Below are positions 1-8,742 of a DNA stretch of 40,142 nt, piece after piece. Source of the DNA: Candidatus Gemmiger stercoripullorum (GTDB lineage Bacteria; Bacillota; Clostridia; Oscillospirales; Ruminococcaceae); assembly GCA_019119365.1 (NCBI GenBank), contig DWXD01000013.1, positions 1 to 40,142 on the forward strand. Reading direction: 5' to 3'. The position numbers were made by a program, and so were the translations under genes. The notes under the pieces were generated by a model that worked only from the letters and a program-made list of their open reading frames with translations, had not been told where the DNA came from and did no database searches. Every line of letters starts with the position of its first letter. Positions within the stretch are counted from its first letter, which is position 1.

Positions 1-3000
1 GTCTTTATCAACGGGCGGGAAGCCGGGCAATGGAAAAACGGCTATACCTCTTTCTGGTTCGACATCACCGGCCTTTTGCAGCCGGGTGAAAACGAAGTTC
101 TTGTGCGCTGCGAACTGCGCCACCCCAATTCGCGCTGGTATTCCGGCGCGGGGCTGTTCCGCACCGTGCAGCTGTGGCGCATGCCGGCCGCGCACCTCAT
201 GCCGGACGGCCTCTACGTCGCCGCGCGGGAAGGGCAGGGAAATGTCTGGACCGTCCGCTGCACGGCCGAGATCGGCCTGTGCGCGGGCGCGGCCCTGCCG
301 GAAGCGCTGGACCTTGCGCTCTGCGGGCCGGAAGGGGAGTTGGCCGCCTGCCGTGTTCCGGCGGCTGTCTGGAAGCCGCTGGCCGCGCGCCCCTGGCGCA
401 CCGGGCAGGAACAGGCGATCTATCAGGCCGAAGCCGAATTCACCCTCCCGTCCCCGCGCCTGTGGGACCTGGGTGAACCCAACCTCTACCGCGTCGAAGC
501 CGCTCTCGGCGGCCCCGCGCCCGATACGCTGGAAACAAAGTTCGGCTGCCGCACCATCGAGCTCTCGCCCGACAAGGGCCTGCTGCTCAACCACCGCCAC
601 GTCTATCTGCGCGGCGTCTGCCTGCACCATGATTTCGGCTGCCTCGGCGCGGCCTTTGAGCCGGACGCCGCTGCGCGCCAGCTGCGCCTGCTGCAGCAGA
701 TGGGCGCCAACTCGATCCGTACCGGCCATGTCGTGCCCGATCCGCAGCTGATGGACCTGGCCGACGAGATGGGCTTCCTGATCAACGACGAGATCTTCGA
801 TTGCTGGCGCAGCGCCAAAAACCCCTACGATTACGCCCGCTTCTTTGACGCCTGGCAGGAGCGCGACGTCGCCGCCTGGGTGCGGCGCGACCGCAACCAC
901 CCGAGCCTTCTGTTCTGGAGCATCGGCAACGAGATCTACGACACCCACGCCGGGCCGGAGGGCGCCGACACGATGCGCCTGCTGATGGCCGAAGTGGCCG
1001 AGCACGACCCCGAACGCAACGGCGTGCCCACCTTCGGCTCCAACTATCTGCCCTGGCCCAACACCCAGGCCTGCGCCGACATCATCAAGGTCGCGGGCTA
1101 TAACTACGGCGAGCGCATGTACGCGCAGCACCACGCCGAACACCCGGACTGGATCATCTACGGCAGCGAGACCGCCTCGGTCGTCATGAGCCGCGGCGTT
1201 TACCACTTCCCGCTGTCCCAGCCGCTGCTGTCCGACGACGACGAGCAGTGTTCGAGCCTGGGCAACAGCCGCACAAGCTGGGGCGCGGAAAGCCTTGACA
1301 TCTGCCTGACCACCGAGCGCCACCACCCCTATACGCTGGGGCAGTACCTCTGGACCGGTTGGGACTACATCGGCGAACCCACGCCCTACCACACGCGCAA
1401 CAGCTACTTCGGCATGGTCGACACAGCGGGCTTCCCCAAGGATGCCTTCTATGTCGTGCAGGCTGCCTGGCTGGACCCGGCCGTGCAGCCGATGGTCCAC
1501 CTGTTCCCGTACTGGGACTGGAACCCCGGCCAGACCGTCGATGTCTGCGCCTGCACCAACGCCGCCAGCGTGGAACTGTTCCTGGACGGCGAAAGCCTTG
1601 GCCGCCGCGCGCCGGACCCCGACAAGGGGCGCACGGTGTCCTGGCAGGTGGCTTACCGCCCCGGCACGCTGCGCGCCGTCGCCTATGACGAACAGGGCGC
1701 GGCCGTGGCGCAGGACGAACGCCGCAGCTTTGGCGACAGCGCCGCGCTGTGCGTAAAGGCTGACCGCACCGCGCTTTCGGGCGACGGGCGGGAGCTCGCC
1801 TTCCTCACCATCACCGCCGCCGATGCCGACGGCAACCCCGTGGCAAACGCCAACGACCGCGTCACCGTGCAGGTGCGCGGCGCGGGCGTGCTGGTCGGGC
1901 TGGACAATGGAGACAGCACCGACCCCGACGAATACCAGACCACCAGCCGCCGCCTGTTCTCGGGCATGCTGCTGGCCGTGGTGGCCGGTAACGGCAGCGC
2001 AGGGGAGATCACGGTGGAGGTCAGCGCCCCCGGGCTGCGCTCCGCCGTGTTGGCGCTGACCGCCCGGCCGTTTGCGGGCCCCGCCCGCCATCGCCTGCCG
2101 CCGCTGCCGCCTGCGCAGGACCCGGTCCGCGTGCCGGTGCGCAAGCTGGAGCTGACGGCCGGGCACACCCACCTGACCCCCTTCCACAGCAAGACGACCG
2201 TGCGGGCTGTGCGCCTGCCCGCGGCCGCCGGGGCGGGGGAGGCCATTGAATGGAAGCTCACCGACGACCGCGGCGACCCCGCCGCCAACGCGGTGCTGCA
2301 TGCCGACGGCGACAGCGCCACGGTCGAAGCCAAAGGCGACGGCGCGCTGCGTGTGCGCGCGATGCTGCGCAACGGCCGCCGCACGCCGCAGTTTATCTCG
2401 CAGCTTGACCTGCAGGTCGAGGGCCTCGGCCAGCTTTACACAAACCCCTATGACTTTGTGCCCGCCGGCCGCTACGAAGCCTCTTACGGCGATATCGGCA
2501 ACGGCAACGAGCGCGGCATCTCCACCTCCCGCACCGGCCGCAGCTGGGTACTCTACCATAACATCGACTTCGGGCCCGACGGCTCCGATACCGTCGAACT
2601 GCCCATCTTCAGCCTGGACGGCGAACCCACCGCGATCCGCTTCTGGGACGGTGAGCCCTATGTGACCGGCAGCACGATGATCGGCGAGCGCATCTACCAC
2701 AAGCCCAAGATGTGGAACGTCTACCAGCCCGATACCTTCCGGCTGGACAAGCGCCTGACCGGCGTCGGCAGCTTTGCCGTTGAGCTCAACACCAAGGTGC
2801 ACATCAAGGGCTTCCAGTTCACGCCCCATTCCCGCGCCTTCGATACGCTGGCCGCCGGGCAGTGCGACGCCGTTAACGGCGACAGCTTCACCCGCGCGGG
2901 CACGCAGGTGCTGGGCATCGGCAACAACGTCTCGCTCACATTCCGCCGCATGGATTTCGGCAAAAACGGCTGCAGCGGCGTGCGCCTGCGCGGCCGCAGC

Positions 3001-3213
3001 GCCCTGCCCGCCAACACGGTCCACCTGCTGTTTGACAGCGAAGGCCCGGGCGGCAGCGAGCGCCGCATCGTCGAATTTGGTCCCCAGCCGGATTGGGGCG
3101 AACAGACCTTCCACTTTGCGCCGGTCAAGGGCAAGCGGCAGGTCACGTTCCTGTTCCTGCCCGGCACCCAGTTCGACTTTGACAGCTTTACTTTCCTGGG
3201 GGACCCCACATGA
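1..3213 (+). CDS. Glycoside hydrolase family 2 protein (beta-galactosidase-like), 5' end outside window
   Basis: The reading frame is open from base 1, so the N-terminus lies upstream; 1070 codons are visible. The order is the end of a GH2 sugar-binding domain, an immunoglobulin-like domain, the TIM-barrel core, then Ig-like and DUF4982-type modules and a C-terminal beta-sandwich resembling a carbohydrate-binding module (roughly the last 250 residues). Counting from the first codon in the window, the acid/base is probably Glu311 in the motif SIGNEIYD and the nucleophile Glu390 in IIYGSETAS, both standard for GH2 retaining enzymes. It overlaps the next gene by 4 bases (ATGA), so the two are translationally coupled. 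Its company with a GH67 alpha-glucuronidase suggests a role on hemicellulose side chains, but GH2 covers beta-galactosidase, beta-glucuronidase, beta-mannosidase and others, so the substrate is open. No signal peptide can be judged. Confidence 0.9.
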   Translation, partial: VFINGREAGQWKNGYTSFWFDITGLLQPGENEVLVRCELRHPNSRWYSGAGLFRTVQLWRMPAAHLMPDGLYVAAREGQGNVWTVRCTAEIGLCAGAALPEALDLALCGPEGELAACRVPAAVWKPLAARPWRTGQEQAIYQAEAEFTLPSPRLWDLGEPNLYRVEAALGGPAPDTLETKFGCRTIELSPDKGLLLNHRHVYLRGVCLHHDFGCLGAAFEPDAAARQLRLLQQMGANSIRTGHVVPDPQLMDLADEMGFLINDEIFDCWRSAKNPYDYARFFDAWQERDVAAWVRRDRNHPSLLFWSIGNEIYDTHAGPEGADTMRLLMAEVAEHDPERNGVPTFGSNYLPWPNTQACADIIKVAGYNYGERMYAQHHAEHPDWIIYGSETASVVMSRGVYHFPLSQPLLSDDDEQCSSLGNSRTSWGAESLDICLTTERHHPYTLGQYLWTGWDYIGEPTPYHTRNSYFGMVDTAGFPKDAFYVVQAAWLDPAVQPMVHLFPYWDWNPGQTVDVCACTNAASVELFLDGESLGRRAPDPDKGRTVSWQVAYRPGTLRAVAYDEQGAAVAQDERRSFGDSAALCVKADRTALSGDGRELAFLTITAADADGNPVANANDRVTVQVRGAGVLVGLDNGDSTDPDEYQTTSRRLFSGMLLAVVAGNGSAGEITVEVSAPGLRSAVLALTARPFAGPARHRLPPLPPAQDPVRVPVRKLELTAGHTHLTPFHSKTTVRAVRLPAAAGAGEAIEWKLTDDRGDPAANAVLHADGDSATVEAKGDGALRVRAMLRNGRRTPQFISQLDLQVEGLGQLYTNPYDFVPAGRYEASYGDIGNGNERGISTSRTGRSWVLYHNIDFGPDGSDTVELPIFSLDGEPTAIRFWDGEPYVTGSTMIGERIYHKPKMWNVYQPDTFRLDKRLTGVGSFAVELNTKVHIKGFQFTPHSRAFDTLAAGQCDAVNGDSFTRAGTQVLGIGNNVSLTFRRMDFGKNGCSGVRLRGRSALPANTVHLLFDSEGPGGSERRIVEFGPQPDWGEQTFHFAPVKGKRQVTFLFLPGTQFDFDSFTFLGDPT

Positions 3214-4367
3214 CCGAAACCACCGAACCCATCTACGCCGACCACGCCGCCACCACGCCGCTGGACCCCGAAGCCTTTGCGGCCATGCGCCCCTGGCTGA
3301 CCGATCAATACGCCAACCCGGCCGCGCTCTACCGCAGCGGCCTGGCCGCGCGCCGCGCCGTTGAGCAGGCCCGCCGCACGGTGGCCGCCTGCCTGGGCTG
3401 CGCGCCGCACCAGATCTTCTTTACCTCCGGCGGCAGCGAGGGCAACACCTGGGCCATCCTGAACGGCGCGGGCCGCCCCGGCCCCGGCAGCCGCCAGGTC
3501 GTCACCACCGGCATCGAGCACCACTCGGTCAGCGGCGCCTGCGCCTTCCTGCAAAAGCAGGGGGTCACGGTCTGCACCGTGCCGGTCGATGCGGCCGGGC
3601 AGGTCGTGCCCACCGCGCTGCAGGCCGCCCTGGCCCGCCGCCCGCGGCTGGTCAGCGTGCAGTACGCCAACAACGAGGTCGGCGTCATTCAGGACATCCC
3701 CGCCCTTGCGGCGCAGTGTGCGGCGGCCGGCGTGCCGCTGCACGTCGACGCCGTGCAGGCCGCCGGGCACCTGGAACTTTCGCTGGCCAACATCGACTAC
3801 CTCACCGCTTCGGCCCACAAATTCGGCGGGCCCAAAGGCATCGGTTTTCTGTATGCCCGCCAGCCTGCCGCGCTGCAGCCGCTGATCTTCGGCGGCAGCC
3901 AGCAGGGAGGGCTGCGCCCGGGCACCGAGCCGGTCGCCCAGATCGTCGGCCTTGCCCGCGCGCTGGAACTGACCTGCGCCCGCCGGGCCGAAAGCGCCGC
4001 CGCCAAGCGCGCGCTGGCGGCCGATTTCTGCCGCACGCTGCGCGCAGGCTGGCCGCAGGCCCGCTTCCACAGCACAGCGGCCGGTCTGCCCGGCCTGGTC
4101 AGCGTCGGCCTGCCCGGCTTTGACGGCCAGGCCCTGACCTACCGCCTCGACCTGGCGGGGGTCTGCGTTTCCCCCGGGGCCGCCTGTGACAACACGGGCC
4201 GGTCCCACCCGTCCCATGTGCTGCTGGCCCTTGGGGGCACGGCGGCCGAGGACGCCCTTTGTACCCTGCGCTTCAGCTTTGGCGCGGCCAACCGCCCCGG
4301 CCACGGGGCCGAAGCCGCCCGCCGCCTGCTGCAAGCTCTGCAAAACCCCACCATTCAACCACACTAA
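3210..4367 (+). CDS. Cysteine desulfurase / NifS-like class V aminotransferase
   Basis: A 385-residue PLP enzyme of the NifS/IscS family, which moves sulfur from cysteine onto an enzyme cysteine for Fe-S cluster or thio-cofactor assembly. The N-terminal motif DHAATTPLDP, the GGSEGN cofactor loop, the IEHHSV histidine pair, the PLP lysine K204 in SAHKFGGPKG and a candidate catalytic cysteine C326 in the loop SPGAACDNTG are all present, so it looks functional. Length is normal for the family. The start is fixed by the ATGA overlap with the GH2 gene, and the stop lies 15 bases before the GH67 start with a strong ribosome binding site between. Its place between two glycosidases is odd: no iscU, thiI, mnmA or nifU partner is visible. 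The related selenocysteine lyase and Csd-type enzymes cannot be fully excluded. Confidence 0.88.
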   Translation: MTETTEPIYADHAATTPLDPEAFAAMRPWLTDQYANPAALYRSGLAARRAVEQARRTVAACLGCAPHQIFFTSGGSEGNTWAILNGAGRPGPGSRQVVTTGIEHHSVSGACAFLQKQGVTVCTVPVDAAGQVVPTALQAALARRPRLVSVQYANNEVGVIQDIPALAAQCAAAGVPLHVDAVQAAGHLELSLANIDYLTASAHKFGGPKGIGFLYARQPAALQPLIFGGSQQGGLRPGTEPVAQIVGLARALELTCARRAESAAAKRALAADFCRTLRAGWPQARFHSTAAGLPGLVSVGLPGFDGQALTYRLDLAGVCVSPGAACDNTGRSHPSHVLLALGGTAAEDALCTLRFSFGAANRPGHGAEAARRLLQALQNPTIQPH

Positions 4368-4382
4368 AGGAGGTCACACACC

Positions 4383-6350
4383 ATGGCATTTACCAAATGC
4401 TGGCTCGCCTACCCGGCCATCCCCGGTGCGGCCTGTGAAAAACTGACCGTCTGCGTCCCGGCGGGGGACGACCCCGTCCTGGCCAGCGCCCGGGCGGAGC
4501 TCGCCACCGGCTTCAAGGGTCTGTACGGCGCGGAGCTGGCCGACGCCCCCGGCCAGGCGGACGTCCGCCTGGAGATCGACCCGGCGCTTGACGCCGAAGG
4601 CTACCGCATCGCCGCGGGCGAAGGCCGCTGCAGCGTTGCGGGCGGCAGCGCCACCGGCGTGCTGTACGGCGTCTTTGCGCTGCTGCGCGCGCTGCAGATG
4701 AACGGCTGCGCCCTCAAGGACCTGACCCTGCGGCAGCAGGCGGCCCCGGCCAACGTTCATCGCATGCTCAACCACTGGGACAACATGGACGGCAGCATCG
4801 AGCGCGGCTACTCCGGCGATTCCTTCTTCTTCAAGGACGACGTCGTGCTGGTGGATGAGGACCGTCTCAACGCCTACGGCCGCATGCTGGCTTCGGTGGG
4901 CATCAACGGCATCGTCATCAACAACGTCAACGTCAAGCAGGCGGCCAGCTGGCTCATCACCGACCGCTACTTCGCCCCGCTGCGCCGCTATCAGGAGATC
5001 CTCGGCGCTTACGGCGTCAAGCTGTATCTGAGCATCAACTTCGCCGCGCCCATCGAGCTCGGCGGCATGGACACCTGCGACCCCTGCGACCCGGCTGTTG
5101 CCGCCTGGTGGAAGGAAAAGGCCGCCGATGTGTGGGCCAACCTGCCCGGTCTGGGCGGCTTCCTCGTCAAGGCCGACAGCGAAGGCCGCCCCGGCCCCTT
5201 CACCTACAACCGCACCCAGGCCGACGGCGCCAACATGCTGGCCGACGCCGTGGCGCCGTTCGGCGGCCACATCGTCTGGCGCTGCTTCGTCTACAACTGC
5301 CAGCAGGACTGGCGCGACACCAAGATCGACCGCGCCTGCGCGGGCTACAACGCCTTCATGCCGCTGGACGGCCAGTTCCGCGACAACGTCACGCTGCAGA
5401 TCAAGAACGGCCCCATGGACTTCCAGGTGCGCGAGCCGGTCTCGCCGCTGATCGGCGGGCTCAAGCACACCCACATCATGGTCGAATTCCAGATCGCGCA
5501 GGAATACACCGGCCAGCAGCGCCATGTCTGCTATCTGATGCCGTGGTTCCGTCAGGTGCTCGACTTTGACCTGCGCACCCGCCCGGACAACAGCACGGTC
5601 GCCGCGCTCATCCGCGGTGCGGGCAACGGCATGGCCGCCGTCACCAACACCGGCAACGACGAAAACTGGACCGGCCACGATCTGGCCGCCGCCAACCTCT
5701 ACGGCTTCGGCCGCCTGAGCTTTGACCCGACCATGAGCCCCGAGACCATCGCGGACGAATGGCTGCGCCAGACCTTCGGCCAGAACCCGCCGGTCGAAAA
5801 GACGCTGCACGAGATCCTCATGCAGTCCTGGCCCACCTACGAAAAATACAACGCGCCGCTGGGCGTGGGCTGGATGTGCAACCCCAACTATCACTACGGC
5901 CCGAACGTCGACGGCTACGAGTATGACCGCTGGGGCTGCTACCACCGCGCCTCCTTCGACGGCATCGGCATCGACCGCACCCCCACCGGCAGCGACTACT
6001 GCCACCAGTATGCGCCGGAGCTGGCCGAGATGTACGCCAATGTCGACACCTGCCCGGACGAATTGATCCTGTTCTTCCACCATCTGCCGTACAGCCATGT
6101 GCTCAAGAGCGGCAAGACCGTGCTGCAGCACATCTACGACACTCACTTTGAAGGCGCCGAGGACGCGGCCCGCTTCTATGACGAAGTCGTCGCCCTCAAG
6201 CCGTATCTCGACCCCGCGGTCTATGCCCGCCTGGAGGCGCGCTTTGCCCACCAGAAGGCCCATGCCTGCGAATGGCGCGATGTCATCAACACCTACTTCT
6301 ACCGCAAGACCGGCATCCCCGACGCGCATGGCCGCAAGATCTATCCGTAA
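4383..6350 (+). CDS. aguA: GH67 alpha-glucuronidase
   Basis: A 655-residue enzyme that removes (4-O-methyl)-glucuronic acid from the non-reducing-end xylose of xylo-oligosaccharides; this is the only well-known activity of GH67. The family landmark NHWDNMDGSIERGYSG is present near residue 130. Catalytic candidates are Glu267 (in VKADSEG), Asp346 (in KNGPMDFQ) and Glu374 (in AQEYTG); their spacings of 79 and 28 residues match those I recall for the characterised Geobacillus and Cellvibrio enzymes (E285/D364/E392 type). There is no signal peptide, so it should act in the cytoplasm on imported aldouronic acids. A textbook site, AAAGGAGGT, lies 7 bases before the ATG. It is the last gene of the GH2-NifS-GH67 group and is followed by a strong hairpin terminator. 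No aldouronate transporter is visible in the window; the shared ATPase MsmX at 34589 could energise one. Confidence 0.95.
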   Translation: MAFTKCWLAYPAIPGAACEKLTVCVPAGDDPVLASARAELATGFKGLYGAELADAPGQADVRLEIDPALDAEGYRIAAGEGRCSVAGGSATGVLYGVFALLRALQMNGCALKDLTLRQQAAPANVHRMLNHWDNMDGSIERGYSGDSFFFKDDVVLVDEDRLNAYGRMLASVGINGIVINNVNVKQAASWLITDRYFAPLRRYQEILGAYGVKLYLSINFAAPIELGGMDTCDPCDPAVAAWWKEKAADVWANLPGLGGFLVKADSEGRPGPFTYNRTQADGANMLADAVAPFGGHIVWRCFVYNCQQDWRDTKIDRACAGYNAFMPLDGQFRDNVTLQIKNGPMDFQVREPVSPLIGGLKHTHIMVEFQIAQEYTGQQRHVCYLMPWFRQVLDFDLRTRPDNSTVAALIRGAGNGMAAVTNTGNDENWTGHDLAAANLYGFGRLSFDPTMSPETIADEWLRQTFGQNPPVEKTLHEILMQSWPTYEKYNAPLGVGWMCNPNYHYGPNVDGYEYDRWGCYHRASFDGIGIDRTPTGSDYCHQYAPELAEMYANVDTCPDELILFFHHLPYSHVLKSGKTVLQHIYDTHFEGAEDAARFYDEVVALKPYLDPAVYARLEARFAHQKAHACEWRDVINTYFYRKTGIPDAHGRKIYP

Positions 6351-6365
6351 GCCCATCATTCTGCA

Positions 6366-6414
6366 CAACAGGGAAGGGGCGCTGCGGCGCCGCAGCGTCC
6401 CTTCCTGCTGTTTT
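6366..6414 (+). terminator. Rho-independent terminator after aguA
   Basis: A 16-bp stem (6372-6387 with 6390-6405, one G-T wobble) with an almost closed centre is followed by CTGCTGTTTT. It sits 15 bases after the GH67 stop and ends the glycosidase transcript. Confidence 0.85.
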
Positions 6415-6444
6415 ATGAACCGTTTTGTACCTTTACAATCAGCC

Positions 6445-6473
6445 AATAAAAAAGCGCCCCCTTGCGGGGACGC
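6445..6473 (-). terminator. Rho-independent terminator for the AraC/ROK transcript
   Basis: Read on the minus strand, GCGTCCCC pairs with GGGGGCGC around a 4-base loop, followed by a T-rich tract (plus-strand AATAAAAAA). It lies 13 bases beyond the AraC stop, back to back with the aguA terminator. Confidence 0.85.
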
Positions 6474-6485
6474 CTGGTTTTGGCT

Positions 6486-7355
6486 TTAAGAGAGGCTGCT
6501 GTTTGAGCCGAGCTTGCGGAACTCGCTGGGCGTACAGCCGATCTGCGATTTGAAGATCCGGTTGAATGTGGCCAGAGAGTTGAACCCCGACCGCATCGCC
6601 ACTTCGGTGATGGGCAGGGTGAAATCCACCAGCAGGTTCTTGGCGTACAGGATGCGCCGCTCCAGCAGAAAGTTGTGGCAGGTCGTGCCGGTCATCGTCT
6701 TGAACAGGCGGGCAAAGTGATATTTGCTGAACCCGGCTTCGTTGGCCAGCTCGTCCAGCGAAAGGTTCTCGGTGCAGTGCGATGTGATGTAGTTGCACAG
6801 CTCGGTGAACCGCTCCTGCTGCTCCTGCTGCTTGGGCGTGTTCAGCTCCTCGCCGTGGATCTGGCGCGTGTAATGCCGCCCGATCGTCGCAAAGTAATGC
6901 AGCATCATCGAGGCGATCTCGCAGTCGCGGTAGGTGTCCGCCCCGCCGTATTCCGCTTCCATGCGCGTCAACTGCGCAAACAGGCTGTCGGCCAGGTCGG
7001 GGTCGTCGGCCCGGCGGAACAGCTTGTACGGGTGCAGCGTGGAGAAAAACAGCGAAAGCTCCTGGAACTGTTCGTAAAAGGAGTTGCTGAAGTTCACAAT
7101 GTACCGCTCGCCGGAAGGCGGCGCCGTGATGCTGTGCAGCTCGCCGGAAGCGATGATCAGCACATCGTGCGGCAGCAGCGTCAGCGCCTGCCCGGCGATC
7201 GTCACCTGGTAGGTGTTCTCAATCGGGCAGATGATCTCCCCGGGCACATGCCAGTGCAGCGGGAAGTCCTCCGCTGTGTGGTTGTGGTACAGCCGCGTGG
7301 TGGACGAGACCTTGAAATCGACTGTCTCGGTCGTACCGTTGAGTTTTTCGATCAT
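6486..7355 (-). CDS. AraC-family transcriptional regulator with N-terminal cupin
   Basis: A 289-residue protein. The N-terminal 170 residues look like an AraC-type ligand-binding cupin (metal or sugar-facing histidines in HNHTAEDFPLHWH, then a LLPHDVLIIASGELHSI strand pair). The C-terminal ~100 residues hold the two helix-turn-helix motifs, including LSLDELANEAGFSKYHFARLFK and the closing PSEFRKLG signature. The frame stays open upstream to 7505, but that part lies inside the ROK gene; the ATG at 7355 is chosen because GGGAGGAA precedes it by about 7 bases. It is co-directional with and 46 bases downstream of the ROK gene, so they are probably one transcript. It faces the glycosidase group and most likely activates those genes in response to a xylan-derived sugar; the inducer is not shown by sequence. 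Confidence 0.9.
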   Translation of the reverse strand: MIEKLNGTTETVDFKVSSTTRLYHNHTAEDFPLHWHVPGEIICPIENTYQVTIAGQALTLLPHDVLIIASGELHSITAPPSGERYIVNFSNSFYEQFQELSLFFSTLHPYKLFRRADDPDLADSLFAQLTRMEAEYGGADTYRDCEIASMMLHYFATIGRHYTRQIHGEELNTPKQQEQQERFTELCNYITSHCTENLSLDELANEAGFSKYHFARLFKTMTGTTCHNFLLERRILYAKNLLVDFTLPITEVAMRSGFNSLATFNRIFKSQIGCTPSEFRKLGSNSSLS

Positions 7356-7401
7356 GGTTGTTTCCTCCCGGGAACATGGCGGGCGCGGCGCGCAGCCGGC
7401 C

Positions 7402-8535
7402 TCACAAAGCCTCGATGAACTGGTTGATGAAGTGCAGCGCCACCCCCAGCGGCACCGCGTGCTTGGGGTAGTGGCACAGCCGCACATAGTCGGCCGTCTC
7501 GGCAAAGGGGTCGCGCGCGGCGGTCAGCCGCCGCAGCTCGGGCAGGTAGGGCGGCAGATACTGCGCCAGATACCCGCCCAGCACGATGTTGCAGTCCAGC
7601 GCCATGCGGATCGAGACCAGCCCCACCGCCAGGTGGCGCAGATAGTCCGACCACAGCGTGCGGTAAGCAAGGTTGCCGGCTTCAAGCCCGGCAAAGAACT
7701 GCTCCACCGTGACGCCCAGATCGGTCGAAAGCCGGGCCGAGGAGCAGTACGCCTCCAGGCACCCGTGCTGGCCGCACTGGCAGGGCAGCCCGCCGGGCTG
7801 CACGCAGATGTGGCCGAACTCGCCGCTGCGCCCGTTGGCGCCGGTGTAGGGCACGCCGTCGATCAGCACGGCTCCGCCCACGCCGCCTTCCAGCGAAAGA
7901 TAGGCAATGCTGCCCTTCTCCTGCTGGGCGAACCACTCGGCGTAACCGCCGCTGGTGGCGTCGTTGCTCAAAAGGACAGGGCAGGGGATGGCGTCGGCCA
8001 GCGGCTGCAGGTCCGCATCGTGCAGGTGCAGCGTCGGCGATGTCAGCACCCGCGTGCGCTCGGCGTTCAGGATGGCGGGCAGCGCAATGCCGGCGCCCAG
8101 CAGCTTTTCGCGGTTGAGCCCAAAGTCGTGCATGAACTGCGCCAGCTCCTCCGCCAGCAGGCGGCCCAGCTCGGCCAGGCTGCCGGTGCGCGGGTGGGAG
8201 CATTTGCGGTAAGCGATCTCCTCCAGCCGCAAATTGGCGGCCAGGATGCGGAAATGTTCACCCGAGACCGAGACCCCCAGCGCAAAGCGGGCGTTTTCGG
8301 CCACCGACAGCTGCACGGCCCGCCGCCCGCCGGTCGACTCCCGCATGCCGTTGGTCTGCACAAGCTCGGCGCGCAGCAGTTCGGCCAGGTTCTGGTGCAC
8401 GGTCGGCGTGCTCAGGCCCAGGTCGTCGGCGATCTCCTGCTTGGAGCGCCCCTGCGGTGCGCTATACAGGTAGCGGTAGATCCGGTTGCGGGTCAGCCGC
8501 CGCCGCTCGGTCGCGGTCTGGTTCAGCTTCTCCAT
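7402..8535 (-). CDS. ROK-family transcriptional repressor (XylR/NagC type)
   Basis: A 377-residue ROK regulator: an N-terminal winged helix (RSKQEIADDLGLSTPTVHQNL, residues ~31-51) fused to a sugar-kinase-like ROK domain. The zinc-binding ROK signature is intact (GLPCQCGQHGCLEAY) with the upstream GEFGHI motif. Members of this family act mainly as repressors released by a sugar; XylR is the example that controls xylose genes. It is transcribed divergently from the xylulokinase gene with 227 bases between the two starts, the classical layout for a local repressor. A weak GTGAGG site precedes the ATG. Whether xylose, xylulose or another pentose is the inducer is not visible. Confidence 0.9.
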   Translation of the reverse strand: MEKLNQTATERRRLTRNRIYRYLYSAPQGRSKQEIADDLGLSTPTVHQNLAELLRAELVQTNGMRESTGGRRAVQLSVAENARFALGVSVSGEHFRILAANLRLEEIAYRKCSHPRTGSLAELGRLLAEELAQFMHDFGLNREKLLGAGIALPAILNAERTRVLTSPTLHLHDADLQPLADAIPCPVLLSNDATSGGYAEWFAQQEKGSIAYLSLEGGVGGAVLIDGVPYTGANGRSGEFGHICVQPGGLPCQCGQHGCLEAYCSSARLSTDLGVTVEQFFAGLEAGNLAYRTLWSDYLRHLAVGLVSIRMALDCNIVLGGYLAQYLPPYLPELRRLTAARDPFAETADYVRLCHYPKHAVPLGVALHFINQFIEAL

Positions 8536-8585
8536 ACAAACCTCACATAACTTAACAAAAGGGTTTCCGATGGGTAGATACTACT

Positions 8586-8614
8586 ATACTAGCCAACGGC
8601 GGAAAAAATGTCAA
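8586..8614 (-). promoter_or_regulatory. Sigma-A promoter for the ROK-AraC transcript
   Basis: On the minus strand, TTGACA (8614-8609), a 17-base spacer and TAGTAT (8591-8586) give a near-consensus promoter about 50 bases before the ROK start codon. Transcription should begin near 8580. Confidence 0.8.
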
Positions 8615-8678
8615 TGAAAGCGCGAAACCTTGGCGATTATTGCTGATAAACGCGAACTCTTTTTGTGCATTTCGGACA

Positions 8679-8707
8679 TTGACACCGTGCCCTGCAAACA
8701 GTATCAT
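8679..8707 (+). promoter_or_regulatory. Sigma-A promoter for the xylulokinase module
   Basis: TTGACA (8679-8684), a 17-base spacer and TATCAT (8702-8707). Expected start of transcription is about 8714, inside the inverted repeat described next, so occupancy of that repeat would block initiation. Confidence 0.85.
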
Positions 8708-8711
8708 ATAA

Positions 8712-8742
8712 AAAGAACTTACATAAATGTTCTTTACAAAAG
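8712..8742 (+). promoter_or_regulatory. Candidate repressor operator at the xylB start site
   Basis: AAAGAAC (8712-8718) and GTTCTTT (8729-8735) form a 7-bp inverted repeat with a 10-base centre, directly after the -10 box. It is followed by CTTTACAAAAG (8732-8742), which matches CTTAACAAAAG (8551-8561) in the ROK leader at 10 of 11 positions. Paired similar sites on both sides of the divergent region fit control by the ROK protein; this assignment is inference. Confidence 0.55.

Noticed and set aside
2721-4364. Long open frame on the minus strand opposite the GH2 end and the NifS-like gene
   Set aside because: It is opposite two genes with complete catalytic motifs, its protein is low-complexity (Gly, Ala, Arg, Val) with no family motif, and it is explained by GC-rich third positions on the plus strand.
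4374-6446. 690-codon open frame on the minus strand opposite aguA
   Set aside because: Antisense of GH67; Val/Ala/Gly-rich with no recognisable domain and no ribosome binding site.
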